Source: Axinella damicornis
Taxonomy: Eukaryota; Porifera; Demospongiae; Axinellida; Axinellidae
Direction: 5' to 3'
Assembly: GCA_963931865.1 (NCBI GenBank)
Contig: OZ007511.1
Location: 13,386,189 to 13,450,188 of the forward strand
Length of the DNA: 64,000 bases
Shown here: one piece after another, positions 11,201 through 22,792 of the stretch
Layout: each line of letters begins with the position of its first letter
Position numbering within the stretch: position 1 is the stretch's first letter
Notes under the pieces: generated by a model
What the model was told of the DNA's origin: nothing
The model's input: the letters and a program-made list of their open reading frames with translations, nothing else
Databases searched by the model: none
Program-made: the position numbers and the translations under genes

Positions 11201-12450
11201 TGGGGATGGTATACTTTTACCATAATTCATTGCACTAACAGACTAAGTTTATTTTTCAGTTCTAAATTTGACTGCTCTTTAGGTGAAATGAACTAATTAT
11301 TAGTTAGCTAGCTAATCCAATAATGCACTTTTCAGTTCACAGACAAGTGTATGCTTGGGGAAGGTCAGATTATGGACAGTTGGGCCTTGGAGAAAGAAGA
11401 GATGGGAAGTCACATGACAATCTCCATAGCAACCAGCAATCAGATTGCTGTGAAGAGCCAACAGAAATTCCTCAACTGCAGGGTGCAATACAAGTGAGCA
11501 AGTGCAAACAAGCCCATGCTAGTCGTAGTCGAGTAGTGGTTGTCCCTGTAATGGTGTGTGTCGTGAGTAAGGCTTGTGCGTGCAAAGGGTCAAGGCTACC
11601 AGTAGCTACCCAGCTAGACTTGTCCCAACAATGCACCATCCCAAACATCCTACAGCTCATGAGTGTGACCTCGCCGAGTGACACTCAGCAAGTTTTGATC
11701 CACAATCTCTTCTCGGTGGCTAAATGCTCATGCTTGCCCCACAATGTCTATAGTATTTGATTGCATGTGTCATAATAATTGTTCTGGACATTTGTTGGTC
11801 TACTTTCATGCAGGTAGCATGTGGATCTGAACACAGTATGGCAATAAGTGGTGAGTGTTGACCACTGTGGGCACTTTGTGTGTCGGACTGCATGCACTCA
11901 TTGTGACTCCTCTCATTAACAATTAATCAAATGCTATAACCCACTCTACTTGAGAGAAATGGCCCACCCGGCTCCGACTGAGGGTCTTTTCACCGCCAAG
12001 CCCAGACACTGCCCTGTTGTTTTCGCCCTTCAGGTGAATCCACCTACCTCTCGTCCCACGAGCATTGCCAGAAGTGACATCATGAAACTGAATGTCTCAT
12101 GACAGCGTAATTGATAATGAGTGGGTTGATTGCTTGTGGTGTTAATCCAACTCTGAATCATGGTCAAACCGAAATTTTGTGGCAGCGATCAATATATCCA
12201 CAAGAGATCTGAGTCCCAAGTTTTATGTGTTCTTTCTTTCCCTATACACGTAGCTGCCAAAGAGGTGATGACGTTTGGTTGGAACGAGCACGGTATGTGT
12301 GCCACAGGGAATGAGAGGAATGTCCCCAGCCCTCACACGGTGGACAGCTTGAGGGGCTGGGAGCCAGTGCTGGTGGGGACAGGGGCTGGACACTCATTTG
12401 TGGTGGCAAAACAACTCATAGCAGCTTGTGCAGCAGAGAGGAGTGTGTAG
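8284..12450 (+). CDS. SERGEF: SERGEF/DelGEF-like RCC1-repeat protein
   Basis: Nine exons were reconstructed: 8284-8328, 8390-8528, 9102-9431, 9604-9693, 10187-10255, 10657-10869, 11336-11493, 11814-11850, 12254-12450. They sum to 1278 nt (425 residues plus stop), all with GT-AG sites and matching phases. The product is an RCC1-type seven-bladed propeller: FAWGANSYGQLGLGH, GGGGHSVFLT, FAFGWNKNGQLGV, CGWNHTLAI, VWGSNAFGQLGAP, IAAGLRHSMAVT, FAWGLNQHGQCGVG, YAWGRSDYGQLGLG, VACGSEHSMAI and FGWNEHGMC. The GANSYGQLGLGH start, IAAGLRH and WGWNEHGMC-type end match secretion-regulating guanine nucleotide exchange factor, as does the length (human about 458 residues). The vertebrate protein is linked to secretion and the exocyst. 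An apparent extra open stretch at 10321-10525 is not needed for the frame and was left in the intron. Confidence 0.85.
9713..9803. repeat. Palindromic TAGCCTCGTTCCCAGGCC element in SERGEF intron 4
   Basis: Perfect outer arms TAGCCTCGTTCCCAGGCC and GGCCTGGGAACGAGGCTA, extended inward by CTCCGCCCAGAC/GTCTGGGCGGAG. Inserted just after the 9604-9693 exon. Confidence 0.85.
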
Positions 12451-12988
12451 ATGGTATGCCAATGGTTTGTATAATAGTCAATTATTCCTGGACTTCAACC
12501 AGAGATTTTGTGTCCAGAAATAGCGGTCATGTGCAATGGAAGGAACAGATCGAAAATTTATGAGTTGGTGGATATATACTGCAAAAGGCTGTATTACACG
12601 GGTGTTTTGATGAAAAATTACAGTCATCAAGTGGCAACTTTGCACTTGGCACTGCCCTGCCACTGCTTTTCTTCTTCAGCATTGTGCACTGCAGTACGTG
12701 GGGAGGCGGGGCAGGTTGCAACATATGCATGCATCAGGAATTCCATAATGTGACTTACATAGCCTCATTCCCAGGCCATCGCCCAGCTTTTCATCGCTTA
12801 CAGTACATAAAAAACGGCGCATGGGAGAGCCTGGGAATGAGGCTATGACAAACATATAATTATTGCATGCACGTGTACATACATGGGAGGTGGGCAAGTC
12901 CAACTTATGTGCTTCTATTCTATAGCATACTAACTCTGCACATGACAGTGTACAAGGAACATGGGATGGTGGCATTACAGTAGTATGG
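12451..12988. other. Intergenic with hairpin element
   Basis: 3' flanks of SERGEF and of the minus-strand secreted-protein gene. It holds one member of the hairpin family at 12760-12845 (TAGCCTCATTCCCAGGCC and GCCTGGGAATGAGGCTA). No gene is supported. Confidence 0.5.
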
Positions 12989-15085
12989 TTACAGGGATGG
13001 TAGTATTGCATACAATGCCAGTACTTCAGGAATGAAGAACCATTCTAATTTGGAAGCCTTTGATTCCACTGTGGCAGTGGAGGAAGTTCGAGCGGGAGAA
13101 TTAGAAGTACTCGTGTAGGCAGTAGTTGTGGAATTAGTTGTGGTCATCGAAGACGTCCTAGAGACTGAAGAACTCGCAGAAGTGGTAGCAGGATTCATAA
13201 CAGTTGGAGACTCAGAGAATGTGCAGTTTATCAAAATTCGGATATCAGGACTGAGAGTGTTGTGTTGTGATACACACTCTCGGAAGAAGGAAATATTAGT
13301 TCCTGTCAATTCACTCCACCCATGTTGAATGTGCCACTCACCATTCTCGGTGGCAACACGATCAGCGTCAGAGTTACCGTCTGCCACCCACATGGACCTC
13401 AGTGTTGCGAAAGGGAGAGAAGAGTTGGTAGCGTAGGTTATGAGGCTTACTTTGAGAATTGTAGAGAATCGTTCGGTCACTAGGGATATAATCGCCTGTC
13501 CACCATCTTGATACCACAGAGTCATCTCGAGGTCAGCAGTGTTTATATCTACCCTGGAAATAGCGGCATAGGGACGGACCATACTGGGATCACTTGCACC
13601 GATTATCACGGAAGACCCAAAGGGAATCCAGCTTGCTTCTAGACGTGGAGGAGGAAATGTGAGAATACGACTATTACCATCTTGGTACAGGACAAACACT
13701 TGGGGATAGTAAGATGTCCCAGGAATTCTCTGAGATATGCGAAAGTAGCTGACGTTAGACCACTCCTGCCCAGAGTCTGTCATATAGACTGTCATGGCAT
13801 CTGGGTATAGCCACCAGAAATCAATTGCAACAACTTCAATCACTGTGTTCAAACCGCTGAAGATTCTTGTCACAGTCTCCCCCCTCTCCTGTCGCCGTTC
13901 CAGTTGGAGATAGTCATAGAATGCAATAGCATTTGCAGTGCTCCCAGCTGCAGCAACCAGTTGTAGGTAGTTGTTGTCTAGTCCTTCAGACCAGGTGAGA
14001 TCAGGAATGTGCCATGTGTATGTTCGTTGCTCTGGAGAGAATGTTGCAGTTCCGAGGGAAATCCATCGTAGTTCCCTTCCATAGCACCTTGCTTCCAATG
14101 CCAGAGTTCCTGTAACTCTTGAGAATGTAACACTGAAAAGTGAACCAATTGTAGCTTCAACCAAACCGCTAGAGCGCCCCCTTGTAGAAAACACTATTGT
14201 TTGTCGCTGGAGTTCTTGGTCATTGATCTGTCCACACATACTTGATAGTGTTTCTCCGATGGTGAAATTTTGCAGAGAGAGACAGGAATTGTGGAACTCA
14301 TCATTGCTATGGTCTGGAGTACCTATTGCCCAAATTAATCGACTTGTTTGTGTACAATTTCTAAAGTCAGGGTCATGATTGTTAGTAAATACATGTGCAG
14401 CATACCGGGGCAGAGTTGCCACTATGCTGTACTGCTGAATGTTGCTGTAGTACAAAGGTACGTGTATGTTGTCCTCTTCGGCGCATGCTGTCTGTATGCT
14501 GTTTTGCTGTAGATCTCCTGTCATATTGTTGTTACTGCATGACTCCGTAGGACGAGGCAGAGAGCTCAGACTGTGACATGTTGATGAACCACTAATATTG
14601 ATACTGCAGTTTACTGCAAGCAACACTTGATCGAGCTCAACCAGATATCTGTCTGTTGCAGTGGCTTCAATATGTATCTGGTGCGGACCAGCTTCAAGTT
14701 CAATGGTATCCCCTATCATTCCTGAACCACGTGGGACGTTCCAAAGTTGGCCACCGCCTGCTTCCGAAAGTGTATGAAATGTGCCAATAGCTCTACCATC
14801 TAAACTGACAGTGATAGTATCGGAGCCGCCATCATTTGTGTAAACAATGTTAGTGACTGTTACCGAGCAGTTACCCTGGGTAGTGAACGAGTTATCTACA
14901 TATTCGCCTTCTCCCAATCGAACTGTGTGCTGATTGGAAGCAGCACTACGTGCCACTACATTGCCTGTGTGAGTGCCCTCTTCAGCTTCAAGAGAAATGG
15001 TCATTCCTCTGCATCCTCTGCAGTACAAATCCAACAGAATTGCAGTGGCAAACAATAGTTCTCTCATCTTGCTCTGCATCTGCAT
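12989..15085 (-). CDS. Secreted, probably GPI-anchored protein with CBM-like domain
   Basis: Intronless, 698 residues. The N-terminus has a signal peptide (MRELLFATAILLDLYCRGC). An in-frame ATG six codons upstream is the annotated start, and the inner ATG at 15067 is equally likely. Residues about 29-160 form a beta-rich module: ISLEAEEGTHTGN, IVYTNDGGSDTITVSLDG, IELEAGPHQIHIEATATD. It resembles CBM6/35-type carbohydrate-binding galactose-binding folds. A long Cys-containing extracellular region follows (about 160-620) with no family I recognise and several NxS/T sites. A Ser/Thr stalk (about 624-675) and a C-terminal hydrophobic stretch (FFIPEVLALYAILPSL) with no following basic tail suggest a GPI-attachment signal rather than a transmembrane anchor. 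Cell-surface glycan binding is inferred. Degenerate relatives lie at 17.8, 19.5 and 20.4 kb. Confidence 0.75.
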   Translation of the reverse strand: MQMQSKMRELLFATAILLDLYCRGCRGMTISLEAEEGTHTGNVVARSAASNQHTVRLGEGEYVDNSFTTQGNCSVTVTNIVYTNDGGSDTITVSLDGRAIGTFHTLSEAGGGQLWNVPRGSGMIGDTIELEAGPHQIHIEATATDRYLVELDQVLLAVNCSINISGSSTCHSLSSLPRPTESCSNNNMTGDLQQNSIQTACAEEDNIHVPLYYSNIQQYSIVATLPRYAAHVFTNNHDPDFRNCTQTSRLIWAIGTPDHSNDEFHNSCLSLQNFTIGETLSSMCGQINDQELQRQTIVFSTRGRSSGLVEATIGSLFSVTFSRVTGTLALEARCYGRELRWISLGTATFSPEQRTYTWHIPDLTWSEGLDNNYLQLVAAAGSTANAIAFYDYLQLERRQERGETVTRIFSGLNTVIEVVAIDFWWLYPDAMTVYMTDSGQEWSNVSYFRISQRIPGTSYYPQVFVLYQDGNSRILTFPPPRLEASWIPFGSSVIIGASDPSMVRPYAAISRVDINTADLEMTLWYQDGGQAIISLVTERFSTILKVSLITYATNSSLPFATLRSMWVADGNSDADRVATENGEWHIQHGWSELTGTNISFFRECVSQHNTLSPDIRILINCTFSESPTVMNPATTSASSSVSRTSSMTTTNSTTTAYTSTSNSPARTSSTATVESKASKLEWFFIPEVLALYAILPSL

Positions 15086-15301
15086 TATGGCTGCTTGTTT
15101 ACTACAAAATACTGTATGATGTCACTGGCTATGCATGGGACAGGGACTCAGTTGTTTGTTTATCTGCTGATTCTGCTGATCACGTAATGGTGATGAATCT
15201 AGTTTAGGAGGTTAATTGTATGCAATGTGGTTGCTAGGGAACACGAAACATCAGATGTTTACTGTGTGTAGCTAGACATAATGTCAAACAGAATCATGCT
15301 A

Positions 15302-15511
15302 CAGTCAAACCTCCGATAGTGGACCCTCTGAGATAGGGACACAATATAATAAACCTCTCTACAAAGGACGCTTTTCAAGGTCCCAAATAATTGGTTTGCC
15401 TATGGTTCTAATACATTTTGAACCTCCGAGAAGAGGACAACCTCTCTACAAAGGACAAAAGACTTGAATTTATATTGTTCCCAAAGTGTCCTTTGTTCGG
15501 AGGTTTGACTG
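15302..15511. mobile_element. MITE with TA target-site duplication
   Basis: Terminal inverted repeats CAGTCAAACCTCCGA and TCGGAGGTTTGACTG flank about 210 bp, with TA on both outer sides. This is the pattern of a non-autonomous Tc1/mariner-class element. Internal copies of CCTCTCTACAAAGGAC are present. No coding capacity. Confidence 0.8.
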
Positions 15512-17777
15512 TATAGCTACAGGAGTAATAAAACATACAGTGTACATGCATTGTTCAAAGGTGAAATCAGTGAAAGCATGGACGACAACATGCTGAGCAA
15601 TAGTGCAGTTTTGGTTATTGTTAACTAACACCCCCAAAAAAGAATTACTGATGCATACATAATTTACACAAGCATCAGAGAATGCGGCAGCGTTCTCTAT
15701 TTAGGGATGGCCAAGGAAATTTTGGATTTACCATACTGATGCACTAGCAGGAAAATGGCCAAAGAAGCTACAACCGCCCAGACCAAGCATGCAGACAGAA
15801 TGATACTGCCTAGCAGTTCACAAAAACACTCGTACCTTAGAGTGTGCGGGTGTCAAAAAACAAGTCGTTGCATCCCTAAAGTCTACTTTTTTTATAGCTA
15901 AATCAGCTAAATGGGATATGACTGAGGCTATAGCATTTCTCCTGAGGTAGAATATGACATGCCATCACTATATAATACACTGTACACAAGGATTCTTTCA
16001 AATTTCCGCTCCATCAGAATAGGCCATTTCAGCTCTAGCTATAATTGTGATGTCTACAGAGACTCAGAGAAAGTAGCTAATTATAACCAGCTGGCTACCT
16101 CTTTGATCTACCTAGCTATACATGAAAACATGCTACAATAGTTAAGGTAGTAAACATGGGTACCGCGATCTCCGAAACCAAGTTGATGGATAAATGGGCA
16201 GCATCAAAGCGTACACAAGTTTCAGCAATACTTTGCATCAAACTGCTCCCTCTGCTTGAAAATGCCCTAAAACTCAATTTTAAGGCCCTCTACGAAACTG
16301 AAAATTTGGACCCTCTCCAAGGCCCCACCCACACTCTGACCCCATCATCAATACACACACAAAACAGGCCCAAAAACTACGGATGGATTTACCACCTGCT
16401 CTCCTCACTTGCAGGCTACAGCCCAAAACTCACTGCCACCCTCAAAAACAGAGGTTTGGCTACACTAGGCTTTCAAAAAAAATTCCACGCACACCAACTA
16501 AAACCGACTCAAGCCAAGGCCAGTTTCCAAAAGGTCAACCTACCCCCTGCAAAACTAGGGATGCTTTTCCACGTTCACCTCTTGGTTACAGAGTTTTGGC
16601 CACACATCTACTCCCTCTCACCATCCCAGTCCAGCTACCAAACCAGCCAAATTCGCCCTAACACGAAAATGGGCGGGGCCTGTAATGCCGAAAGGTCAAC
16701 TCTCAAGAGTACCTTGGCCAGGGAGCTGTCGGAGGCTGTTCACTTTCCAGGCTGTTCTTCGGCCACTTCAGCAGACCCACAAACATTCCTGCTCACTCCA
16801 CCTAGCTATTCACACTCAGATAGCCCATCGCTACATTCAATAAGCCAGAATAGCTCTTTACTTAAAAAAAAAAGAAAAAAAAAGAAAAAAGAGTGTTTAA
16901 ACAAATCTTCAAGGTACCGCACGGCCACATCAGAGTACCGATTTGAAACTCGAAAGGGCCGCTAGCCGCATCAAAGAGAGAAGCCCCCCTTGTTTATTCC
17001 GGTTGCCGCCATGGGAAAACGTAAACAGATGAATAACTCTAAATAACCATATGCGAGTGACGTCATCTCATTAATTATTCATGAGCAAAATTGCGCGATT
17101 TCGCCGATGCCGTGCTTCCTACCTTAAATGGCATTTACATCACTAGCCACACCCTAGCTATATAGTACAATGTTGAAAAATATAGGATAAACGTAACTTT
17201 CAGATTCATTTTGAATCCGAGAGTTGAACCATTAAAGTCAATTTGGCATAGTTTACCTTGAACTTTGTTATGGCATTAAAAGATCCAGCAACTAATATTT
17301 TTGATCGGTTCAACCCTAACTAGCTATTCTGCTGCATGAGCTTATACCATTTCAATATGATAGCTACATCAACAAATCTCGATAAACAGTCCCTTAACGT
17401 CAGCAATTGCACTGCAAAAACATGTTTGTTTTAACCAGGAATTTGGTAACCTCAGTTGCAGTTCAGTCATAAGATCCATCAGGTGACCTGTTTGTAGCTA
17501 CCAATATGAGTCACAACCACTACACTGTGTCGCTTCCACAGTGCATTGTTGTACTGTCAAACCTTGCAGCTGTGAGTTGTGTTTATCACAAGGACACGTG
17601 CATGCTACTTTAACCATTTAGGTATACTACGTATACACGTGGACCAATTCATGGAATTTCCATCCTATGACTGCATGCATGGGGTAGAGACCCTAGTCCT
17701 GCCAACTTAGAATTGAAATCGTGGGCAAACCCCATGACCTGCTGTTGCAGATTATACTCAGCCTGTAACGTGGATAT
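15512..17777. other. Intergenic, one doubtful long ORF
   Basis: The only long open frame is 16156-16965 (269 codons, plus). It has an odd composition (basic poly-Lys run from an A-rich tract), no recognisable domain and no splice or paralogue support. I do not call it a gene. A palindromic TGACGTCA (CRE-type site) occurs near 17058. Confidence 0.4.
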
Positions 17778-18330
17778 TGGTCATTCCTCTGTGGTCTCTG
17801 CAGTAGCTACAAATCCACTGCAGTGGCAAACAATTAATTGTTCCTCACCTCGTTCTGCATTGGTATCTGCTTTCTTTATATATGCTTACGTCACAAACAC
17901 TGATGTCAAAGGCTAAGAGACTACAGTTAATTTTATGTTAGCTGATGTGTTAGCTAGTCATCAATAATTATGTGATGAATCTGAACTTTACATGCGTGAT
18001 ATCACCAGCTATGCAGAATGTATAATTGTACTCAGTCATCACACACCCACTAACAGACTGGAGACTACATACTATAGTGCTGATGCAATTGCAACTGTTG
18101 ACTCAACAGGGTACTTTTATATAAGATTATTTGCTGATGCACTCAACAGGGGATTCTCTAGGCAGCAATTACGCAAGCAGGATCGGCTTACAATAGTGAT
18201 GAATCTTGTTTCATCTGAACTCTGCAGCTGGTGTTTACAGCTAGCTACATGCACCTGTGATTGATGATATCACCAGCTATAACACCTGTTGACTCAGCTT
18301 GCAAGGGACTTTTACATTGATGAATCTTGT
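17778..18330 (-). pseudogene. Degenerate copy of the 5' end of the CBM-like gene
   Basis: The stretch 17778-17873 aligns with the signal-peptide region of the gene at 12989-15085 (shared TGGTCATTCCTCTG, CTCTGCAGTA, GCAGTGGCAAACAAT) but has indels. Further along, the 5'-flanking motifs of the intact gene (ATCACCAGCTATGCA-like and GTGATGAATCTTGTTTC) recur at about 17995, 18195 and 18265-18325. The promoter-proximal sequence was therefore duplicated as well, more than once. The domain is not open here. Confidence 0.6.
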
Positions 18331-18911
18331 TTCTCTGCAGCTGGTGTTTATGTGTGTTAGCTGTGGAGTTCTTGACTTTATGTCACCAGAATAGATACAA
18401 GTTACTAGAGTATCGTGCACAAGGGCGTAGACAAGTTTGCAAGATTGGGGGGCTGGCGATGTGTGGAGCATGGAAGCCGAAGACCGTGCACACACCATTT
18501 TTAACGATTAATATTGATACCGTTAAATGGGTCAAACTGTCTTCACTAGAGCATGATTCTTCATGTAGCTAGCTACATAAGGACAAAACAGATGTTTAGT
18601 TGAAGAGTGTACGAAGCAAATTGATTTGCATCATGTATGTTATAGCTAATTAGACTATGCATGGCCTTGAGGAGTGGTTTATGGGAAATAACCACCAGTG
18701 GCAGTAATTAGCTAACATTCATGCATGTATATCAGCCATTACATAAGTGAACTTGTGTTATGGGATAAACAAGGGAACGCGAGAACGAGGGAATGAGGCT
18801 AGGGGATGTTTATGCTACCGCAGTGTGCTGGTTTGTGTGTTGGGGGGAGGGGATGCATGCAAACCCTAATCATCCTGTCATTAGCTAGCTATCCATTAGC
18901 TATAGCATCCT

Positions 18912-19165
18912 GAGAATGAGGCTAACGAAAGTACACAATCAATCATCACCCACAGATCGAGCTAGAGCACCCAGTCGATGACATCATCCCGCCATTATCC
19001 ATTAGCTTAGCTATGTCATCCTGAGTTCGAGAATGAGGCTAACGAAAAGTACACAATCGATCATCACCCACAGATCGAGCTAGAGCACCCAGTCGATGAC
19101 ATCATCCCGCCATTATCCATTAGCTTAGCTATGTCATCCTGAGTTCGAGAATGAGGCTAACGAAA
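18912..19165. repeat. Tandem repeat, period about 118 bp
   Basis: Two nearly identical units plus a partial third. Each carries GAATGAGGCTAACGAAA, CATCACCCACAGATCGAGC and GATGACATCATCCCGCC; repeated landmarks lie at 18914, 19031 and 19149. The GAATGAGGCTA end resembles the arm of the local hairpin family. Confidence 0.8.
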
Positions 19166-19462
19166 AGTACACAATCGATCAAATTTCAATGTCATGCACA
19201 AAGAGCAGCCAGTCATGACAATGTATTAGTGAATGCTAATGTAAGGTACATATAATAGCTACAGCAAAGAGAAAAGCATTGGCACAAACAGCTAGACAGG
19301 AAATGCTGTCCATTATCAGTACAAACCAAATTATAAAACTAGTACACTAAGCAGTTACTCAGGTCATAATATCTATGCTGAGTCAGCACATGACCAGGCT
19401 GTTTGTTCAGTGCCAAATATATATTATATGTTTGGGTCTGGAGTGAAACTTGTAGGTAGCTC

Positions 19463-19690
19463 CTAGTTTGCAGAGAAATTCATTTGATTTTCAGTCAAGG
19501 CTTTTCTCTCCCGCAAGCCGCCACGGGGAGGCCAGGAGCAGTTGGCTTGCATGGTGAATGGGTAGGAAACGCCAGCTCTACCATCCAAATGGAGAGTGAC
19601 AGTGTCCGAGTCCCATCCACGGTTCGTGTAAATGATGTCGGCAACTTTTGTATACAGAACAGCAACATTGAACAAGAGCAGCTGTGGTAG
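19463..19690 (-). pseudogene. Fragment related to the CBM-like domain
   Basis: The minus strand reads VADIIYTNRGWDSDTVTLHL then DGRAG, clearly akin to VTNIVYTNDGGSDTITVSLDG of the intact gene. It then diverges with an inserted or shifted stretch (FTMQANCS lies out of the normal order). No start, stalk or long frame remains nearby, so a gene remnant is more likely than a functional exon. Confidence 0.6.
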
Positions 19691-19880
19691 TTCAAGTGTG
19701 GGAGGAGGTGTGGGAACAGCTGTGGTAGTAGCAGCTGTGGTAGTTCAAGCGTGGGAGGAGTTGTGGGAACAGCTGCGGTAGTAGCAGCTGCGGTAGTAGC
19801 AGCTGCGGTAGTTCAAGTGTGGGAGGAGGTGTGGGAACAGCTGTGGTAGTAGCAGCTGTGGTAGTTCAAGTGTGGGATCC
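19690..19880. repeat. Minisatellite with nested GTAGTAGCAGCTG units
   Basis: Alternating units AGCTGTGGTAGTTCAAGTG and GGGAGGAGGTGTGGGAAC with GTAGTAGCAGCTG spacers, in compound tandem arrangement. On the minus strand it could encode a Thr/Pro/Leu-rich stalk next to the CBM-like fragment, but no intact gene is visible. Confidence 0.7.
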
Positions 19881-20379
19881 TGTGAGAATGAGGCTGCAAT
19901 CATTGTCTAGTCATGTGGGTGATAGCTATCATCCTGAGCTCAAGGTGCGGGATGCAATCTGTCCGAAGACTTTCCTACCAACCATGGACATCTCATCGAT
20001 GATGATGTAGTTGATGGGGGCCATCACTTGCTGTGTCCAAAAGCCATTCCACGCGTAAAAAGGAAATTGATTGGCTTCAGTGTTAGCTGCTCAGTACACA
20101 AACTCCATTCAAACTTTATGGCCTGCCGTCACGTGACGAGACCGAAAAATACTCATTGCGGAACTGTCATTGTCAATGTCATCTCGATTGAGAAACAGAC
20201 GTGAATGACGTGTCGAGACTTTGAATTTCAGCAGTGGATAATATATAATACACGTATTATATTATTCCACGTATTATATTCCATGATTTCAGTGATGGCT
20301 ACCTCGGTTTCCAAGACGCCGTCTCGTATTCTCGATGACCCGACGTTCAAGCGGGGCAAAGTCGTAACTGAAAGGGTGG

Positions 20380-20470
20380 ACCGTGGACATACAGATGGTT
20401 CTCCTTGATACCGTGGTATTGCAGCAAAAGGCCCCGTCTTTGGTGTAAATGATACCGGCAACTCTTTAAA
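20380..20470 (-). pseudogene. Second short fragment related to the CBM-like domain
   Basis: The minus strand reads VAGIIYTKDGA, parallel to VADIIYTNRG at 19.6 kb and VTNIVYTNDGG in the intact gene. On DNA level GTAAATGATACCGGCAAC here matches GTAAATGATGTCGGCAAC at 19.63 kb. Similarity fades on both sides. Confidence 0.45.
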
Positions 20471-21092
20471 AAAAGCAGCGAATACTGAATGCCGAGTTCT
20501 CCACGTATCATCGTCATATGGCTGGCTTGGCGCAACCTAACTGTACGCTTCCCCGGGAACCGTTGAACGTGGATATTATCCATGCCCGCGGAAGCAGGAA
20601 CAGGAGCACGACTGCGTGGCCTGTGACATGAACGTGCCGTATAGCTATAGTACCCCTCAGTCGCTCTGCCACGAATAGTGACGGCCTTGCTTCTTGCTTG
20701 TAGCACCGTCGCAATACCAGGACTCTTTTAGCCAAACCACAGTTCCTGTTTCTCGCGTTGATAAAAATTAGCTAGGCTTAAGCGCTTGTATGCTTCTTAA
20801 ATAGCGCATAATACGGTAGTTTCCCAATCCCCGCCCCCACGAATCTTAACTTACGACATTACCAAAGTTCGGTACTTTTTGTGATGAGCCGGGGTATACT
20901 CTTAACGCTGATAGTGCTGCAAGTCCTGGACAGTCAGGGTACTTAGTACCGGCATATTGCTGTAGCATTTTCGAGTTTGCGCGCACTGCGGATTAACTCA
21001 TGAATAATTAATTAGGTCGAAAAATTTTCGGTGAACTCCATTCTCGAAATCCTAGCTACGCCCCTGCTTTGGACGTCGGTCAGCCTAGCTCC

Positions 21093-21235
21093 TGTCTCTG
21101 TCATCAGATCGAACGCACATCGTACGCGGTGTGCGCGAGCGAGACTCCGGACACGCGCGTCATTATCCAGAAAAGCGATCGAGGAGGCAACTGCCTCCCT
21201 TGCTTGCCTCATTGCTAGCTACGCCCATACCAAAG
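21093..21235. repeat. Interspersed repeat, copy 1
   Basis: Shares with 41574-41696 a series of blocks in the same order: AACGCACA, TACGCGGTGTG, GGACACGCG, GTCATTAT, CAGAAAAGCGA, GGAGGCAACTGCCTCC and GCTAGCTACGCCCATA. Class unknown. Confidence 0.7.
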
Positions 21236-21254
21236 TCTCGCGACACCGGCGCAG

Positions 21255-22548
21255 GCGAATTTTTTTTTGGACGTACTTTCGACTTAGTCTCTGGCAGGTC
21301 CATGAACTTGTAAGGACTGCCAGATCCATGAACTTGGCCTGGACCCCAAACTAAACTGGGAACCCCTTAGTCATTCATTTGTACTACATCTGTATACCAT
21401 GCTCATGATGGGCTCAGTCAAAATCATATTTAGTGTTTGCAAACAGTCCTGTATTCAGGATGCATTATTTGAAAGTGCAGAGCAGCCTTCTCCCATATGC
21501 ATGGAGAACTTGAATCATAGAATAAACGAAATTACATGTACAGTGTATGTGATCTTGTCACACTGCCACCAGCGCTCCCTCTAGTCGTTGCTAAAGCATA
21601 CATGTAGCTAATAGTTGGAGGGGGGTGATGGCGAATCCACATGCACAGTTGTGCATGCCTCAGGGATATCGATATACTGTGCAAATGGTGGGACACCCCT
21701 TTCAGAACGTTATACTCCATTCTCATTTTCTCATGAATTTTGTCTTTACACGGAACGGATTGCTTGTTGGCACCAATCTACTAGCTACCTGGAGTACGAT
21801 GTAAAGCAGCAAGCAGCGTTTTGGCCAGTGTGGGTGGCTGAAGAAATTGAAGATGCATACAGTACAGACTTCCAGCGACTTACTCTGGTACCAGACTCTC
21901 ACTCACGGCAGAGGAGTCTGGTCGACGACATACAACTGTTCTGAGGTGCAAACCACAGCACTTCTCTATAGGTTAGTAATCTGCTTGCGGGTAGTGTACT
22001 TAACGCCTGGGAAAAAACACCGTATATGGAAGCACTGTGGTTCACAGCTACTTATCAGCCACCTCAAAACAAGTCATATATAGGCAGTCCACCAGACTGG
22101 ATCTCCTCTGCTGTGCGCGTGTGGTGACCGAGACTATGCTTCAACTACATTATTGTATACTGAACACAATATTTAATATGCAGCATCTCTGAGAATATCA
22201 GTGAATGCAGACTTATCTACCGGACTCAAATACCAGGTAGGAAGTCGATAGAGTGATTTGAACCCTGAAAAACGTCAGTAACAGTAGTACTTTGGAACAG
22301 AAATAGCGGGAAATCATACTCAATCCATGTAATAATATCCATCTCTGTACCTCATGACAGCTTCGTCGCTTCTGTTTACAGCTTCACCAGCAGCGCTCCT
22401 TCTTCAGCTTTCCTTCTCAGGACAGTCCTGTGTGTATACTTTGCCCCACCATTGTGCTTATGGGGGTGTGTTGTACTAATCTGCGCATGCGTAGTTGATG
22501 GATCTGCCAGAGACTAAGTCGAAAGTACGTCCAAAAAAAATTTCGGCT
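21255..22548. repeat. Long-spaced inverted repeat, possible transposon ends
   Basis: About 45-50 bp at 21255-21306 (TTTTTTTTGGACGTACTTTC, GACTTAGTCTCTGGCAG) recurs as its reverse complement at 22500-22548, separated by about 1.2 kb with no transposase-like ORF. Could be a non-autonomous element or two oppositely oriented copies of one repeat. Confidence 0.5.
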
Positions 22549-22792
22549 GGCACAGCCTCTGAATACACTATATTGCTACAGGAGTCAGAAAAGTTTTATC
22601 ATGTACAGTGTGAACTATGATTGAGTAGAGGGAGATGAATGCCAGTCTTACTAGCTAGAGTGAATAATGGGTGAAAAAGAAGAGTTCTGGTTATGTGACA
22701 TAAACCCAGCACCTGAAATATTGAGTGAACAGTCAGAAAGTAGGAGTGCATTCCAACCACTAGTACGAGTACGCTTTCACATTGTGTTGATA

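Noticed and set aside
16156..16965. 269-codon plus-strand ORF
   Set aside because: No domain, poly-Lys from an A-rich run, no paralogue or splice support. Kept only as a remark in the intergenic entry.
20347..20735. Minus-strand ORFs around 20.5 kb
   Set aside because: Frames over a degenerate relic of the CBM-like gene; no start, signal peptide or conserved length.
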